NCBI GenBank assembly: GCA_036245805.1
Contig: BTRK01000002.1
Span: 15,307,067 to 15,371,066, forward strand
Length of the DNA stretch: 64,000 nucleotides
From: Pristionchus mayeri
Lineage: Eukaryota; Nematoda; Chromadorea; Rhabditida; Neodiplogasteridae
Reading direction: 5' to 3'
Numbering within the stretch: the first letter of the stretch is position 1; each line of letters begins with the position of its first letter. Position numbers and translations under genes: made by a program. A model generated the notes under the pieces. The model made no database searches and was not told the origin of the DNA. It saw only the letters and a list, made by a program, of their open reading frames with translations. Of this stretch, positions 45,746 through 57,995 are shown one piece after another.

Positions 45746-48708
45746 CTAGATTTCAACACTGCGCTGGGAAACCTCAAATTCTTCGTCCTCGCTAGAATCC
45801 CCGAAGTCCAATTGCTCTTCTTCATACATGTCGTATCCCGACTCTCGCTTTGCCTTCTCCTTCATATCCCACCAGTTCACAAGCTCGTCAAACACATCGT
45901 CCTCAGGGATTCCCAATCTCGCGATTTCACGCGCCTCGCTTAGCTCCTCCCGCACTTTCAAGCTCTCCGCCAATATCTGGAAATAAATATATGTGGAATT
46001 TATTTTAGTTGTATTTCGGGAATGCTAATTATTCACCTCGCCCCTCCAAACATGGGTACCCGCTCCTCTCTTTCTTTTGATTGCTCCCACCAATCGTCCT
46101 TTCCTCTTGAGAACGGTGTTCCCTATTTCGGCTCTCTGCCCAAGTAGGTCATCGAGCATAAGGCCGTTGTAATGTAGCATCGATACTAGCATTTTGAGCT
46201 TGTAGTACGGGGGCGAGCTGCAGTTATTACACCCTAACGCTGATCTATTTGGCCATTGTTTTACTAACCATGCTAGCATCTTCGGGGCATACATCAAGCT
46301 CAGTGAGTGATAACACTCATTGATCGATGTATCGATCAATGAGGCAGCAGTCAAAAAGGCCTTTTCGAACTTTGGCGCAAAGACCAATGTGCGAATCAAC
46401 TCGAGCTCATCCGAATTTGCCTGAGAAAAATGGTATAATTTCGAATACGGTCTCTCAGATTGACTAACCAGCAGTATCTCTCGCTTTTCGCCCTTCTTCA
46501 GCTTCTTTAGTCTACCATGCTCGCACTTGGTAACAATTTCGAAGCCATCGCCCTATTATTGAATTATTTTATTGCTATCGCACTATTTGTTCACCTTTTT
46601 CCATTTATGCTTCCCCTGGATGTGCATGACGAACGACCTAACTACTTCTAGTGCACGTTTTCGATCTTTCAATAGAGGGTATTTATTATGGACGCAATAT
46701 AGATGGTTGAAAAACTTCTGATAAATTGAAGCGAGTGCGGGATTGGCCTTTACGAGCTAATTAGTCATTATTTTTTAAAAAGAAATATATGTTCTCGTCC
46801 CAACCTTCCACCATTCTTTTCTTATCGGCCGCTGGACGTGCCACCAATCATTGAGTACTTCAATATGTGCAGTCTTGGGCTCCTCTCGCAGTTTCTTATT
46901 AACCATTGCATTTTGGTCACCAACTCGCGTGCTGAGCATACAACGTCTTTCCTCTTAGATACAACATTAGATCACGTTATCTCTATCCCTGCATCGATAA
47001 GCTCAACCAGAGCTCTCTTTAATCCCTCGGACTCCATACGAATCGAAATTCCATCTAGAATAGGTATTATTTTTTCGGAATTCACAATCCCTTATACCTA
47101 TCCCTGGCATATTCTTATGCATCGCAACTCCTGCCAAAGCCAGTTTCGTATGACAATCAATTACGGTGTCCTTATTATTCGTCGAGGTGAAGCCGGGGCA
47201 GTCGAACTGACCATCTATTGAAACTTGCAGCCCCTTACCCTAAACGCTCAATTTAATGATCATGCTTTATAGCTTCCTATTTACCGCCGATGCGTTCACT
47301 GCTACTTCCCGCACTATTTCCTGCATCTCCTCGTGCACTCGCTCAATTGCAACACTCCCTATTTCGCTTACTACTTTCCGCATTTGTCTTTCCGACGACA
47401 TATCCATTCCTAGCAAATTCGCCCAATCATGCAATCTCTGAAGTTTTTAGTTTAGATTTTTTCATAGTATTTTTCCTCACCGCAGGTCTCATGCCTGTGA
47501 TGAAAGATGCGATGGGAATGAAATGATTGGCCGAGTACACTTGGCTTTTCCCTCTCCCAACCTTCTCCTGTCCTTCCCATTTGATGCTAGCCTTGCATTC
47601 CAGGCAATCGTAGTTCACTATCAGCGCACTACCCTCTGTCCTCGTCTCGATTAGACTTCGATCGAGCCGAGCCCCGCACTCTTCACACCGTTGAAACAAG
47701 CGCATCAGGCAGCTATGCTCAATAATTCCATAGCGCCTGGCTACATCAATACTCTCGGCCTCTTCCTCATCAATCTCATGATCCTCCTCCTCATGCATGC
47801 TATCTTGGGAATACCGATATTCCGTATCCTAGAATCTATTTATTCTAGCGTATCCCTCATAGCCCACTAACCTCGGGTTCCATAGTAGTCATAGTAGCTG
47901 TGGAAACAGCACATTTAAATTTCTTGGGCACAACTTTATCAGTATCATTCCAGGAATCGACATCGATTGAATCGTTGAGGGAGAGGGAGGCGGTCGACCA
48001 AACTGGCTGAATTTTTTTTCTCTTCGTTTTTCATTGTTCTCTTTTCGTTTGTATATCATCACATTGTTTTTCCAGTGATTTGTTTTCATATCAATACTCG
48101 TTGTAGTAATAGAATATATAATTTCTGAAAAATATAGCATAAAGACTGACATTGAGAGTGGCGACAGTGGAGCACGAGGGGATCTCGTCTCACTCTGAAT
48201 GTCTCTAGCTGATGATTGAGATATATTTAGTAACGAATGATAGTAAGGCCAAGTGGGTAAGGATATTGTTGAACAGGACTCGCCCGCTCATGCCATGATG
48301 CTGATTCATGCAACCGATAGTTGTGTTCTGCCTTGGGATGGAGGTCAGCTGGCCTCGTGGTTCGAAGAGGTACGGTAGAGTGAGAGATCTTGCGGGAACA
48401 GCTCTATGCTGGAAGCCCACATTGTGAATGAATCTTGTTGTATTTATACTAGATAGCAGGCAGTAAAGGTAGGGGAACTCACGTCAATGGGAAGGTCGTC
48501 GATCTGCTTGTCGAAATGGCGTTCACACCATCGGGGATCTTTTTTTCTGTCGATGCTTGTTGAGCAGATCCGCCGTCTCCTCATCATCTTTGTTCAATCG
48601 TAGAACCCATTCCCTCTGTTTAACAGGACGACTAGCGGGAGGAAATCGTTTGGTCCATAGCGCAACTTCGTTGCACAAGAAACACCGTTTATATCTCGCT
48701 AATTCCAT
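45746..48708 (-). CDS. THAP-domain Kolobok-like transposase
   Basis: Exon 1 (48483-48708) holds a THAP zinc finger: C at 9 and 12 (KRCFLCNE), REWVLRLN, then WCERHF. The last part is one frame off because of a run of seven A (48540-48546). A linker exon near 48402 is likely. Then 47872-48006, 47481-47828 (CxxC pairs RCEECGAR and DCLECKAS), 47285-47437, 47098-47239 (DGQFDCPGF), 46976-47054, 46805-46931 (GDQNA, LNDWWHV), 46595-46756, 46469-46552, 46037-46420 (NECYHSLSLMYAPK) and 45746-45977 (acidic end). DGxFDxPG, a later D, D-x-W-H and N-E-x-x-H are the catalytic-core marks of Kolobok transposases, which cut and paste at TTAA. Introns are mostly 43-50 bases. All exons after the first look intact. 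Confidence 0.8.
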
Positions 48709-49004
48709 GATGCTGAATCAGATATTGTGTGTTCGATAAATATGGGTAATGGAAAAACTTGAAACTACACAAAAAATCGATGAAAATACGGTAAAAATGG
48801 AAATACGGAAAATTGGTGTAGAGCGAGCGTGCGCCTCAACTTTCCGCAGTTTCTGCACCCAGTCTAGAACGCGGCTCCGGTCTTGAACTTTGATCTTCAT
48901 TCTCCACTTAACAATTAATTGTTCTTTTTATTTTTTTTTGCAAAAATGATCGGAAAGGTGATAGATTTCATATGAGCGTCAATGTTCTAAGAGTGCCAGG
49001 TCCT

Positions 49005-49397
49005 TTAAGCATGAAAACTCAGAGTTTTTCCGATTTCCAAAGTTACGAAAGTTTTGGTGCACCCGATCGCCCTGTACCAGGGTGAGGTCCAGGAATGATG
49101 ACATCAACATAAAAGTTGTTGCACATGATAGTAGCTTTCATTTGAAACAAAGAACGGCCTTCTATCTCAATTTTGAACTGACTTATAATCATTTAAGTGA
49201 GCGCGATTTGACTATCGAAAAGTTATAGTACCATGTTTGGCCTTCTGAATCTCGAAGACGACGATCAATATCAAAATTCTGACGACGCAGTTTGAAAGAG
49301 CGTCACTTGAAGTACCTTACTTTAACTGTTGCCGGATTGAACACCTTTGATTCCTACCGCCGCGCCATGGTCGATTCTCTCGCGATTCCTCTCATAT
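49005..49397. repeat. Right copy of outer inverted repeat
   Basis: Inverted partner of 41949-42158. It shares the part next to TTAA (GCATGAAAACTC) and the outer 180 bp, with about 190 unshared bases between. Together they look like a foldback element opened by later insertions. Confidence 0.8.
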
Positions 49398-49549
49398 GAC
49401 ACTTTTGTTTATTTATTCGTTGTAAAATAAATAAACTATAAATGCACTCACAAATCCAGATTCTTCATCGAATGACGCTTGGAAATCAGCTTGATATGTT
49501 CCAAAGTAGCTTCCAAATATTCTAGGTATACTTACTGTCAAGCAAGTGC

Positions 49550-49922
49550 AATAGCGTGTACATCGATTGTCCCTTTTGCTGTGCAATGAAATACTATTGA
49601 TAACGCATTTTCGATGAGGGAGAAGGTATTCGAGGCAGATAACATCCCAACGATAGGATATCTGAATTTTAAAAAAAATGCATCGACCATCAATTCTGTG
49701 AATTAAAATTGGAAAATTAAATTTTTGAACATCTGATCCTCAATCACTATTATAGTTAGTAAAAAATAAAGATACATATATTTTCGACACATTTGCTGCT
49801 TTTAAAGTTCCACTCACCATCTTCATTCGACTAAATGATTCAACTCCTACTGCGATAATCTTTAGAATTAGATCAGCGGGAAGAATAGCGAGATTGAGAG
49901 TATCTCCTTCTACCGATGACAT
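49550..49922 (-). CDS. F-box-like protein, divergent member
   Basis: Exon 1 starts at 49922 (MSSVEGDTLNLAILP, then DLILKIIAVGVESFS) and ends at a GTGAGT. A second exon begins after TTCAG (about 49667, ISYRWDVICLEYLL), where the other members of this cluster have ISPQW. This fits the two-exon F-box head of the cluster at 53-62 kb. Later exons are not found. Possibly a decayed copy. Confidence 0.5.
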
Positions 49923-50225
49923 CGCGTAACGTCGATAGAGAAGATGGAGTAAGGAGAATAGTAGATGGAATGATATGATGAAAACTTGAGGCAAAAGCGG
50001 GTGGTACTATGTACAGTATTCGTGGTGAGAGTCGTTGGCAAGGTTGGGGAAAAGTTTAAAAAAAAGGAGAAAAGCAGACGAAAAGTTGGAGAAAAGCAGA
50101 CGAAAACTTTTTTACTACCATACAAGCTACAAAATCGCTTTCAAAAAATTTTCTTTATAGTAATGCCAATATTAGTAACAATCTTTTCAAATACTCGGAA
50201 ATATGACATTATGCTTGTCCGTTAG

Positions 50226-51815
50226 CGAAGAGTTTATCCAGGGTGAACTTGTAGCATTTTAAGAACTTGACCACCGAGCTATTAACCGTTGTTACTTTGC
50301 GCTCCAAATTCGCCTTCGAACTGCCGAAGACGAGATAGCGGATCTATAAATCAATTTAAATATCAATTTCGCATACTGAGACAGCTTGTCAATTTGGAAT
50401 AAAGGATATACGAAAATGAAATAAAATCTATAGTAAGGCATACATTTCGGAAGCGCCGATCATCACCCACGGCGTAATCACATTTTTAAATGCGTTGATG
50501 AATCTGAATTTATGATTATTTATTTTCCGACCTTCCGGCCACCAGTAATTGCAATAGTTCGCCGCCTCTAAACGAAATATGCACTGTGAAACAGATTTCT
50601 ACCCTTTCCTCGCGCGGCGTAAGAGGATGAAAATTAAAATCAAAAGCAGAACGTCATTGGAAAAAAAAATTGTGCCTACNNNNNNNNNNNNNNNNNNNNN
50701 NNNNNNNNNNNNNNNNNNNNNNNNNNNNNNNNNNNNNNNNNNNNNNNNNNNNNNNNNNNNNNNNNNNNNNNNNNNNNNNNNNNNNNNNNNNNNNNNNNNN
50801 NNNNNNNNNNNNNNNNNNNNNNNNNNNNNNNNNNNNNNNNNNNNNNNNNNNNNNNNNNNNNNNNNNNNNNNNNNNNNNNNNNNNNNNNNNNNNNNNNNNN
50901 NNNNNNNNNNNNNNNNNNNNNNNNNNNNNNNNNNNNNNNNNNNNNNNNNNNNNNNNNNNNNNNNNNNNNNNNNNNNNNNNNNNNNNNNNNNNNNNNNNNN
51001 NNNNNNNNNNNNNNNNNNNNNNNNNNNNNNNNNNNNNNNNNNNNNNNNNNNNNNNNNNNNNNNNNNNNNNNNNNNNNNNNNNNNNNNNNNNNNNNNNNNN
51101 NNNNNNNNNNNNNNNNNNNNNNNNNNNNNNNNNNNNNNNNNNNNNNNNNNNNNNNNNNNNNNNNNNNNNNNNNNNNNNNGTATTTCACCTCGAAGAACTC
51201 GAAGAAAACTCCGGACGCAGAAGGCTCGAGGATTAGGCAGCAGTCAAGAGAGAATAGCAGGTTCACTATTGCTAGAATGGCAGAATGTTTTATATTCACA
51301 TTCTTCTAAATGTTATGAAAGTTCAAATTCATTAGAATCGTGCTAATTTGACATAACAAATGTGAAACAGAACAATTGACTAGTGTTGATCATGAGGGTG
51401 TGGAATGAGGCGTCGAGGTCCTTACTGCTAGTCGGACGAAGAAGCACGTACAGCAGTCTGATGAAACCGGGTTCGTTTCCTCTTTTAAAAATATATTTCT
51501 AGGAAAACGAGCTTCCTGATTGCAATTTTCCATTTGTATCAACAACATAAAACAATTAAACGTGTTCCGAAATTCACCATTTACTGTGCGCAATCAATCG
51601 CATTCGGAAAATATTTGAACGCAGTGGGAACCAAGTCAGCAGGATGAAATTTAATGAGTACAGAAGGTTATTTGAGCGAAATCAATGAAACATAAAATCA
51701 AATTCAGTTGCAAACCTAGCATGCAGCGGGAGTGTCGCGTACATGAGCACATCTCCAGTGATGATGAACGAGAGGGCGACTGTATTATCGACGAAGGACA
51801 TCTCGGGACCTACAC
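50226..51815 (-). CDS. Unrecognised multi-exon gene interrupted by an assembly gap
   Basis: Exon-like pieces in order: 51725-51812 (MSFVDNTVALSFIITGDV), about 51380-51481 in phase with it (GFIRLLYVLLRPTSSKDL), about 51180-51268 (ASGVFFEFFEVKY), the 500-base gap, about 50530-50575 (GGELLQLLVAG), about 50440-50505 (FINAFKNVITPWVM), and 50226-50350 (IRYLVFGSSKANLERKV). Splice sites support coding. I cannot name the family; there is no clear domain. Confidence 0.45.
50680..51179. other. Assembly gap (500 N)
   Basis: Exactly 500 undetermined bases, a conventional placeholder length, so the true distance is unknown. It interrupts an unrecognised minus-strand gene. Confidence 0.99.
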
Positions 51816-51819
51816 AATA

Positions 51820-53538
51820 TGGATTTTAGTTTCGAAACCTTAGCACGCTGGTCGATATAAACGGATATCCTCTCTTGAAGGAGAATGCAGGAATAGGGTA
51901 TGAGGAATAACTATCTATCCATTCCATTGGATTTGCATCCCTTGAGAATAGGAAAAATAAAGAGTATAGCAAACGCGCGAAGAGGAAAGGAAGAGTTCAA
52001 AAGAGAAGGAGCGACACGTAGCATGTTGAGAAGTGCTCATACCGGGTGAAGAAGATTTACTTTCTCCCAATTAGAGGTATTAGGAAAGCGCATGGGGCCT
52101 TGAATGCAAACTATAGAAAGCCACACGAGACATGTTAAGGGAAAGTAAATTAACGAAAAGAAGCCGTTGAAGCGCAATGACATCAACCAACAGTTTAACG
52201 TGCACCCATTCCTGTGAATTGGATTCAGAGTCCATAGAGTGCACGCTAATATTCGCTGACATGGATGAAGATATTGAAAACAACAGGGCAAATAATGATT
52301 CTTCAACGAGTAAGTGTGCACTTTTTAAGTAAAGTATGTTGCAACATCTTGGAGGACAACTATAGTGGAATATTGTAGTTAATTAAGAACATCGAGAGGC
52401 TTGACGAACACGAGCAGAGGCATAAGCATCGAACATCGGAAGTGAAGAAAGTACTGAGAGCCATACAAAGATATTCAATACAGCAGTGCGATGAATGGAC
52501 GTGGTGAATGAGTCTTTCCTGAAGTCCCTAAGCACAATGAGTGAGGCTCAGGCACATTGAGCACTACTTTTATGATGTGATTATGAGGCTTCGAACAATG
52601 TTCGGAAAATATTTGCGAGAGTAGCGATCTTCCGCTAACAATTAATTTTCAATCTTTTTACTTGTGTAATTTTCTGATGAGTCTTAGAGGAAATTCCTTC
52701 AAGAAACCATAATTTAATTCTTTCAAATTATGAATAAGTGTATTTTTCTCATGGGCAAAATCATAAGAGGGCTGGAAATAGGAGGTAGAGTGGCAATCGA
52801 AAAATCAGATAATAATAGGCGTAATGTTAAATTTAAAAATGGGAGAATTATATTCTTCATCTGTGGTTTCGCTCATGATTGCAGAGAGTTTTCCAGAGCT
52901 GTTCAGGTTTCTGTGAAATATTTCACACCGTGACCTTCTCTCAGTATCCCAGATTTTCTGACGATGCATTTCACTTGTCACGATCTCAGCGCTGCAGGTC
53001 AGTTCAATCGTTGACGCTACGCTGACTAAATAAATCAGAACAGAGTACGATCCCTCGTAGTCTGAATATCGAGATTACACAATTTCGTATTTTTTTCTTT
53101 TTTCGTGTATTCATTTTATGATAATACCTTCGAAAGAATTGCAGCGTATCGCTAGGCAGAAAGTGCGCACTTTTACGACTGGAATTAGATTTTCGAGAAC
53201 GTATCTAAAATATAAAAGTCAAATGTATTTTTTGTTGAGATTTATAAAATAAAACTTACTTGGCTTTTGTGGCGCAAAAAAATTCGCAACACTCTAGTTT
53301 ATCGATTTCTAGTCCTTTCATCACACTTGTCATCACATCTACTTCTTTGTTCCTATACAGAAAGTTGAAATTAAAACGAAATTCGTGGATGCGCGAGCAT
53401 CTTCGGACAATTCGACATAGAATATTCCTAATTTTCGGAATAAATTTGCCTTGCTGAAATCTAGTTCCAGTGGTGAATCTGACCTCCAGACATTATTTAG
53501 GTTATTTTACGTAGTGACATGAATTAGTCCGAGTAGTA
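51820..53538. other. No confident gene
   Basis: Mostly AT-rich. Minus-strand frames at 52037-52321 overlap and could include decayed later exons of the F-box-like gene that starts at 53895, but I see no match strong enough. Confidence 0.35.
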
Positions 53539-53895
53539 TCAGATGGAACTCACATTTTTAAAACCTTGTGGTTTACTGCTAAGCGCAATCTGCCAGTCTT
53601 CCATTCTAAAATATTTCCGGAATCTGGCATCTATTTCAATTTCGAGTTCATCATGGTGCCATACGGTTTCCCATCTGAAATATTTGATCACAGGGAGGTG
53701 CTTCCGATTTCTTAGATGCTCCTTGGCCAGTGATTTCCATACAGGAGAGATCTGAAAAGGAACGTCAATATATTTTGAAACGACTAAACTCACCTACATC
53801 ATGGGGTCGATGTCTTCCTGGCCAACTCTGATAATTTTTCTAATGACATCCGGAGCAATTACAAGGAGATTGAGCTCTTCAGTTGAGGACACCAT
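53539..53895 (-). pseudogene. F-box-like gene, copy 1, with early stop
   Basis: Exon 1 from the ATG at 53895 encodes STEELNLLVIAPDVIRK and GQEDIDPM, the F-box-like head shared by the cluster. Its last codon before the GTGAG donor is TAG (53794-53796), where sister copies have a leucine codon. Exon 2 (53539 to about 53755) gives ISPVWKSLAKEHLRNRK and FRWETVWHHDELEIEI. Later exons are not evident. Confidence 0.65.
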
Positions 53896-54419
53896 TGAAT
53901 AAGTAAATGTAAGTTTGTTGTATGGCAATCTTTGCAAATAATATTTAACGATCACCGAAGCGGGTGGCACACATTTACACGCATTGTATATTTCCAAGTC
54001 CATACGGGAATCAAACAGCTCTTACTCTCGCATAATGACAAAGGGGATGCGTTATGTTCAAACTTCTGCACAGTGCGTGAAAAAAATAAAATGTCTCTAC
54101 CAATCCATCAATAAGAAAATAAAGAAAATGGAACTTGAAACACTATATACTTGAAACAGATGAACTAAAATAAGAGGGAGCACTAGTTTTTTTCATTAAT
54201 CACGTAGCACTTTGTAGGACTGGTGAGAATTACAATATGTATACATCAATATTTTCTCTGCAGAACCAACTGCGCTGCAATTCTGAAAGTTTCCAGTCAA
54301 AAGGTCTGAGCATACTTCGTTTTATTGGAAAACAACGATTATACAATTGGAAAGTGGTATTCAGTGTTGGTTATTAAATCAAACCGTTCTTATAGAAAAT
54401 GCAAGTGAAGTTAATATCT

Positions 54420-56474
54420 CATTGATTGTTCAGGAAAATTATCAGACGAAACTCCTTTCCACCGAGCTGCAGATTGTTTTCGGTCATAGAAGCAATGATT
54501 TGTCTCGTTCTATTCAGTTCTTGCTCCATTCGAGCTCCTCTATCTCTATACCCACTGCGGATCGGCAGGTCCCTGCTCGGGCGGTGGGACTGGCAAGGGC
54601 CGATTGCGCACTTGATTTCGACTGACCATTTCCTCCCTTTTCTGTTCCTTGACTTTCCAAAGTATGTCTAGAATGCCAGCTCTTTGCTTATCCTCCTCAT
54701 TTCCCGACCAAGTCAATTCGACCGACGAAACTCGTTGAAGGAATCCCAGAAGAATGGGAAAGAAAGCATTGATGTCTGCATGATGGCAATGTTTTTGTGT
54801 GACTTTTTTAAAAATAAGCAACATTGTATGAATTAAAAAATTCAAATCGTACTTTCTCACTGATTGACGTTTATTACAATATCTGTAACCAGAATAAGGC
54901 GCTTCACAGTGGCAACTCCAATGATCTTCTGAGCAAGTGAAGTTGCCAAATTGAAAGATACTCTGAAACATCAGCAATTATTGCATGTTCTCAATTGTGA
55001 GCCAACTCAATGCTTACTTTTCTTGATCAGCGAAAATCAACAGATTGTTGATATTTGTATCACCCATCACAGAGCTGGCAATCTCCAATTCTTTTACAGG
55101 ATTTTCACCGTACACAGAATGCAAGAACTGCGTTTGAAAATTATTTTTGTGAAAGCCCACACTTCCTCGAAAGGCAAAGTCTGCAACGATTGTGACTTAT
55201 AGCCATCTGACAACTATACTTAGACACCGCAAGCTCAGCCCACTCCGCCTTGCCATTTCTCCCCTCGAAAGCGAGATCAGGGGGACACGGGGTTCATTCG
55301 CAACCAAATCACTAGCTCAAAGATGAATTTTGAAGCTCTTTTCATCCTCTTTCGAATTAGCCTCCGTGACCCTGGAAAATTCATCTCTAAGTAGGTCATA
55401 CGAGTTTTTCAGAGCGAATAGAAAACTATAAACTCGTATGCTGACCTACTTAGCGAAGGATTTTCCAGGGTCACGGAGGCTCATTCCAAAGAGGGTGTAA
55501 AGAACTTTCAAATCCATTTTTGATCGAGTGATTTGGTTGATAATGATGAATGTGTCTCTACGATTTCGAAACGCGCATGACTCGCGACTCTCATCGCTAC
55601 GTCTAATCCCTCTTCCTCCATTCTCTCCCCCGTCTCTCACCCTGCGTGACTAGAGAGCGCCGCACCTACGAGAAGGCTCTCTTTCTACCTCTATAGAGTT
55701 AGGCGAAGCCCTAATCGATAGAATTGAAACGACAATGGAGAAATAGGCTCCGCCCCTCCTTCTCTCGTCTCGATTTTTGGGCATTTCACGTTATGCTCAG
55801 CCCACTCACATTTTTGACCGTATATTGGCTCAAATATTCGATATCATCCTAATTCAAAAAGAATGATCCTATCCAGCCCTACAGGGACACATTAACTTCA
55901 GTAATTTGTCTGTGTGACGATCTCGGTCAACCACCTTGCGGACCTTAACTATACTGAACACACATCGAAAAAACATGCAGTAAATATCTCACCAGCACGT
56001 ATTGTTGCTGAGTGTTGATTCTTCTTTTGTATTTCCGTTGCTTCATTGCGAAGAATTTTCGAAATCCGTGCGGGATTTTGACAACAAGTGCTGATTGGTT
56101 ACAGTGTTTTCTGGTCCAAGAGAAACACTCAATAACGGGAAGTCCTTTACGATTGCGAAGATGCTCTCTCGATAGAGTGCTCCATTGGGGAGATATCTAA
56201 ACAAGATGATTTGAAAGGAGTTAAACTGAAATGCTATACAACTAGGGCCATTTGAAAAGTTATGAGAATGATTGTATTATGAACATCCGTCAAGAAAAAT
56301 TCGTGTATGCATTGCGGTGACTAGCAGTGAGTTGCTTTACCGCACACATGATGAAAAAGTAATGTGGTTACTCACGAGTCTCATGATATCGATGCGTTCT
56401 TGGCCAACTTGGACGACTGTCCGGATGACATCCGGGAAAAGATTGAGCAGCGTCAACTCCTCGGCGAAAGACAT
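54420..56474 (-). pseudogene. F-box-like gene, copy 2, with frame lesions
   Basis: Exon 1 (to 56474) encodes FAEELTLLNLFPDVIRT and GQERIDIMRL. Exon 2 (about 56010-56203) encodes ISPQWSTLSREHLRN. Exon 3 (about 55015-55195) starts TLPFEEVW but changes frame before YGENPVKELEIAS. Exon 4 (about 54870-54970) encodes FNLATSLAQKIIGVATV. Exon 5 (to about 54425) encodes FFPILLGFLQRVSSVELTW and a charged tail. After PQWV a stop or frame change occurs, and MEQELNRTRQIIASM follows in another frame. With two lesions it is likely decayed. Intron 2 holds a palindrome. Confidence 0.65.
55297..55545. repeat. Palindrome in intron 2 of F-box copy 2
   Basis: CAACCAAATCACT at the left pairs with AGTGATTTGGTTG at the right, and CTCCGTGACCCTGGAAAA with its complement. 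The centre is near 55415. A GCTCAGCCCACTC at 55229 is repeated at 55796, possibly a larger element boundary. Confidence 0.7.
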
Positions 56475-56828
56475 CGAAATAATGGAAAATAAGTTGCAAA
56501 CACGTAACAACACGATAATGACTTTCACAAAGCGGGTGGCACTTTCATAGGAATATACTGTACCTGGGGCGTCCTTGGACATGTTATTGACTGAGTAATA
56601 AGATAACGAAATGTTGAACTCGAGCAGAATAATATGCTTGACAATACAAGAGCATATTGCATGCGTTCATTTTAATGTCGGGATCACTGATATAAAATAC
56701 TCAAGCGAAAATTGATAGATAAATTTAATTTTATTTGAACAATTCGAGGAAATGGACATTGATGTGGTAAGGAAAAAAATGTGATAAGCAATTCAATTGG
56801 TTATGGTTGAAAAGTGCGTGAAGTTATT

Positions 56829-57815
56829 ATTATTATTCAGCATTGAGCACAACAGTAAGACGAAACTTCACGCCACTTTTTACCCTCTTCTCATTCATAG
56901 TAGCCGTGACCTGTCCCGTCCTATTGAGCACGTGCTCAAGTACAGAGCACTCCTGTCTACTATCAGTTACCCATTGTGGTTCGACTGGAACCTGAACTGG
57001 CACCGGTGGAGGCATTGGCAGGGGCACTGCCTGAGGAATTGCCTGAATACGTCCTCTCAGAGCCATCAATTGAGCTCTCAGTCTGGCTCGTTCGGCTGCT
57101 CGCTCCCTGGATCTAGCTAGGTGTGCTCGGGCACGCTCTGCTTCCTCTGCTTGACGGCTCCCCGACCATGCGATTTCTCATGCGATTTGCAACGCTTGAA
57201 AATTCTGCTAGTTTTAGTCCACACTTCGTAGAACGGTAACGTCTGCAATGCAGATGCTAGTTAACTATTACGATAATTGTGAGCCAAAATAAAAGACAAC
57301 CTAAAAAAACTTGTGTATTAACTCACCATCTTGTATAATTTAGTTCTCTTTCTCGTATTAGGTTCTTTAATGTATTCCCATTCTTCAATCCGAAGAATTT
57401 TCGAAATCTCTTCATGGTTCTGACTTCAATCGTAGAGTCATAAAAACCTCTTCTAGTCCAAGAGAAACATTCAATTACGGGTCCTTTGCGATTTCGGATA
57501 AGTTCTTCCGATATGTTGTTCCATTGAGGAGATATCTAAATAGTAAAAAAGAGCTATCGAAAGACATAGCAGGCAAGATTTGGAGCTAACAATTGTGGGA
57601 TTCCGCTACGAATATAGTGAGGAGCCGAATGTGGGGGGTTAAACCATAACTCTGCCTAATTAACTGCTGTTGGGAACTACAAGCATCTTGAAAATGATTC
57701 TTACACAGTTACTAACGAGCCGCATGGTGTCGATATGTTGTTGGCCAATTTGGATGATTGTCCGGATAACATCCGGGATCAGGTTGATGAGGGTCAACTC
57801 CTCGAAGGAAGACAT
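56829..57815 (-). pseudogene. F-box-like gene, copy 3, internal deletion
   Basis: Exon 1 starts at 57815 (SSFEELTLINLIPDVIRT). Exon 2 (about 57340-57536) encodes ISPQWNNISEELIRNRK and FSWTRRGFYDSTIEV. Exon 3 (LPFYEVWTKTSRIFKRC) runs directly, near 57180, into the last exon (AWSGSRQAEEAERARA) with a frame change. Exon 4 and the start of exon 5 are therefore missing. The tail (PQWVTDSRQECSVLEH to KFRLTVVLNAE) is intact. Confidence 0.7.
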
Positions 57816-57995
57816 CGAATGACGATTTTATAATGCTGACACGAAAAAGAATTTGAGATAAAGATGGACTCATGAGAGGAAGAAATGCGGGTGTCACGAT
57901 GCTCGCACCGAAGACCTTTCCTCTGTGGAAACCTCACTCGTTTATTTCGTCGGTCCATCAAAATTAAGCTCAACTTCTGCGCATTAATGTAATAT

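Larger units (their letters stand above)
43364..49004 (-). mobile_element. Kolobok-like DNA transposon with captured gene fragments
   Basis: Proposed ends: AGGGATTTGGCA after TTAA (43360-43363) and AGGACCTGGCAC, inverted, before TTAA (49005-49008). The TTAA target duplication is characteristic of Kolobok. It contains a full THAP-Kolobok transposase on the minus strand (45746-48708) and, on the plus strand between left end and transposase, exon fragments of RPS18, RPL3 and RPS2. The terminal repeats are short and imperfect, so the limits are an inference; the transposase is not. Confidence 0.65.

Noticed and set aside
46918..46980. Premature stop in the Kolobok transposase after GIEIT
   Set aside because: A 44-base intron (GTGATC to GCTCAG) removes it and joins to TRVGDQNA in phase; size matches the other introns.
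50579..51346. Open frames of 188-255 codons
   Set aside because: They are mostly undetermined bases of the assembly gap.
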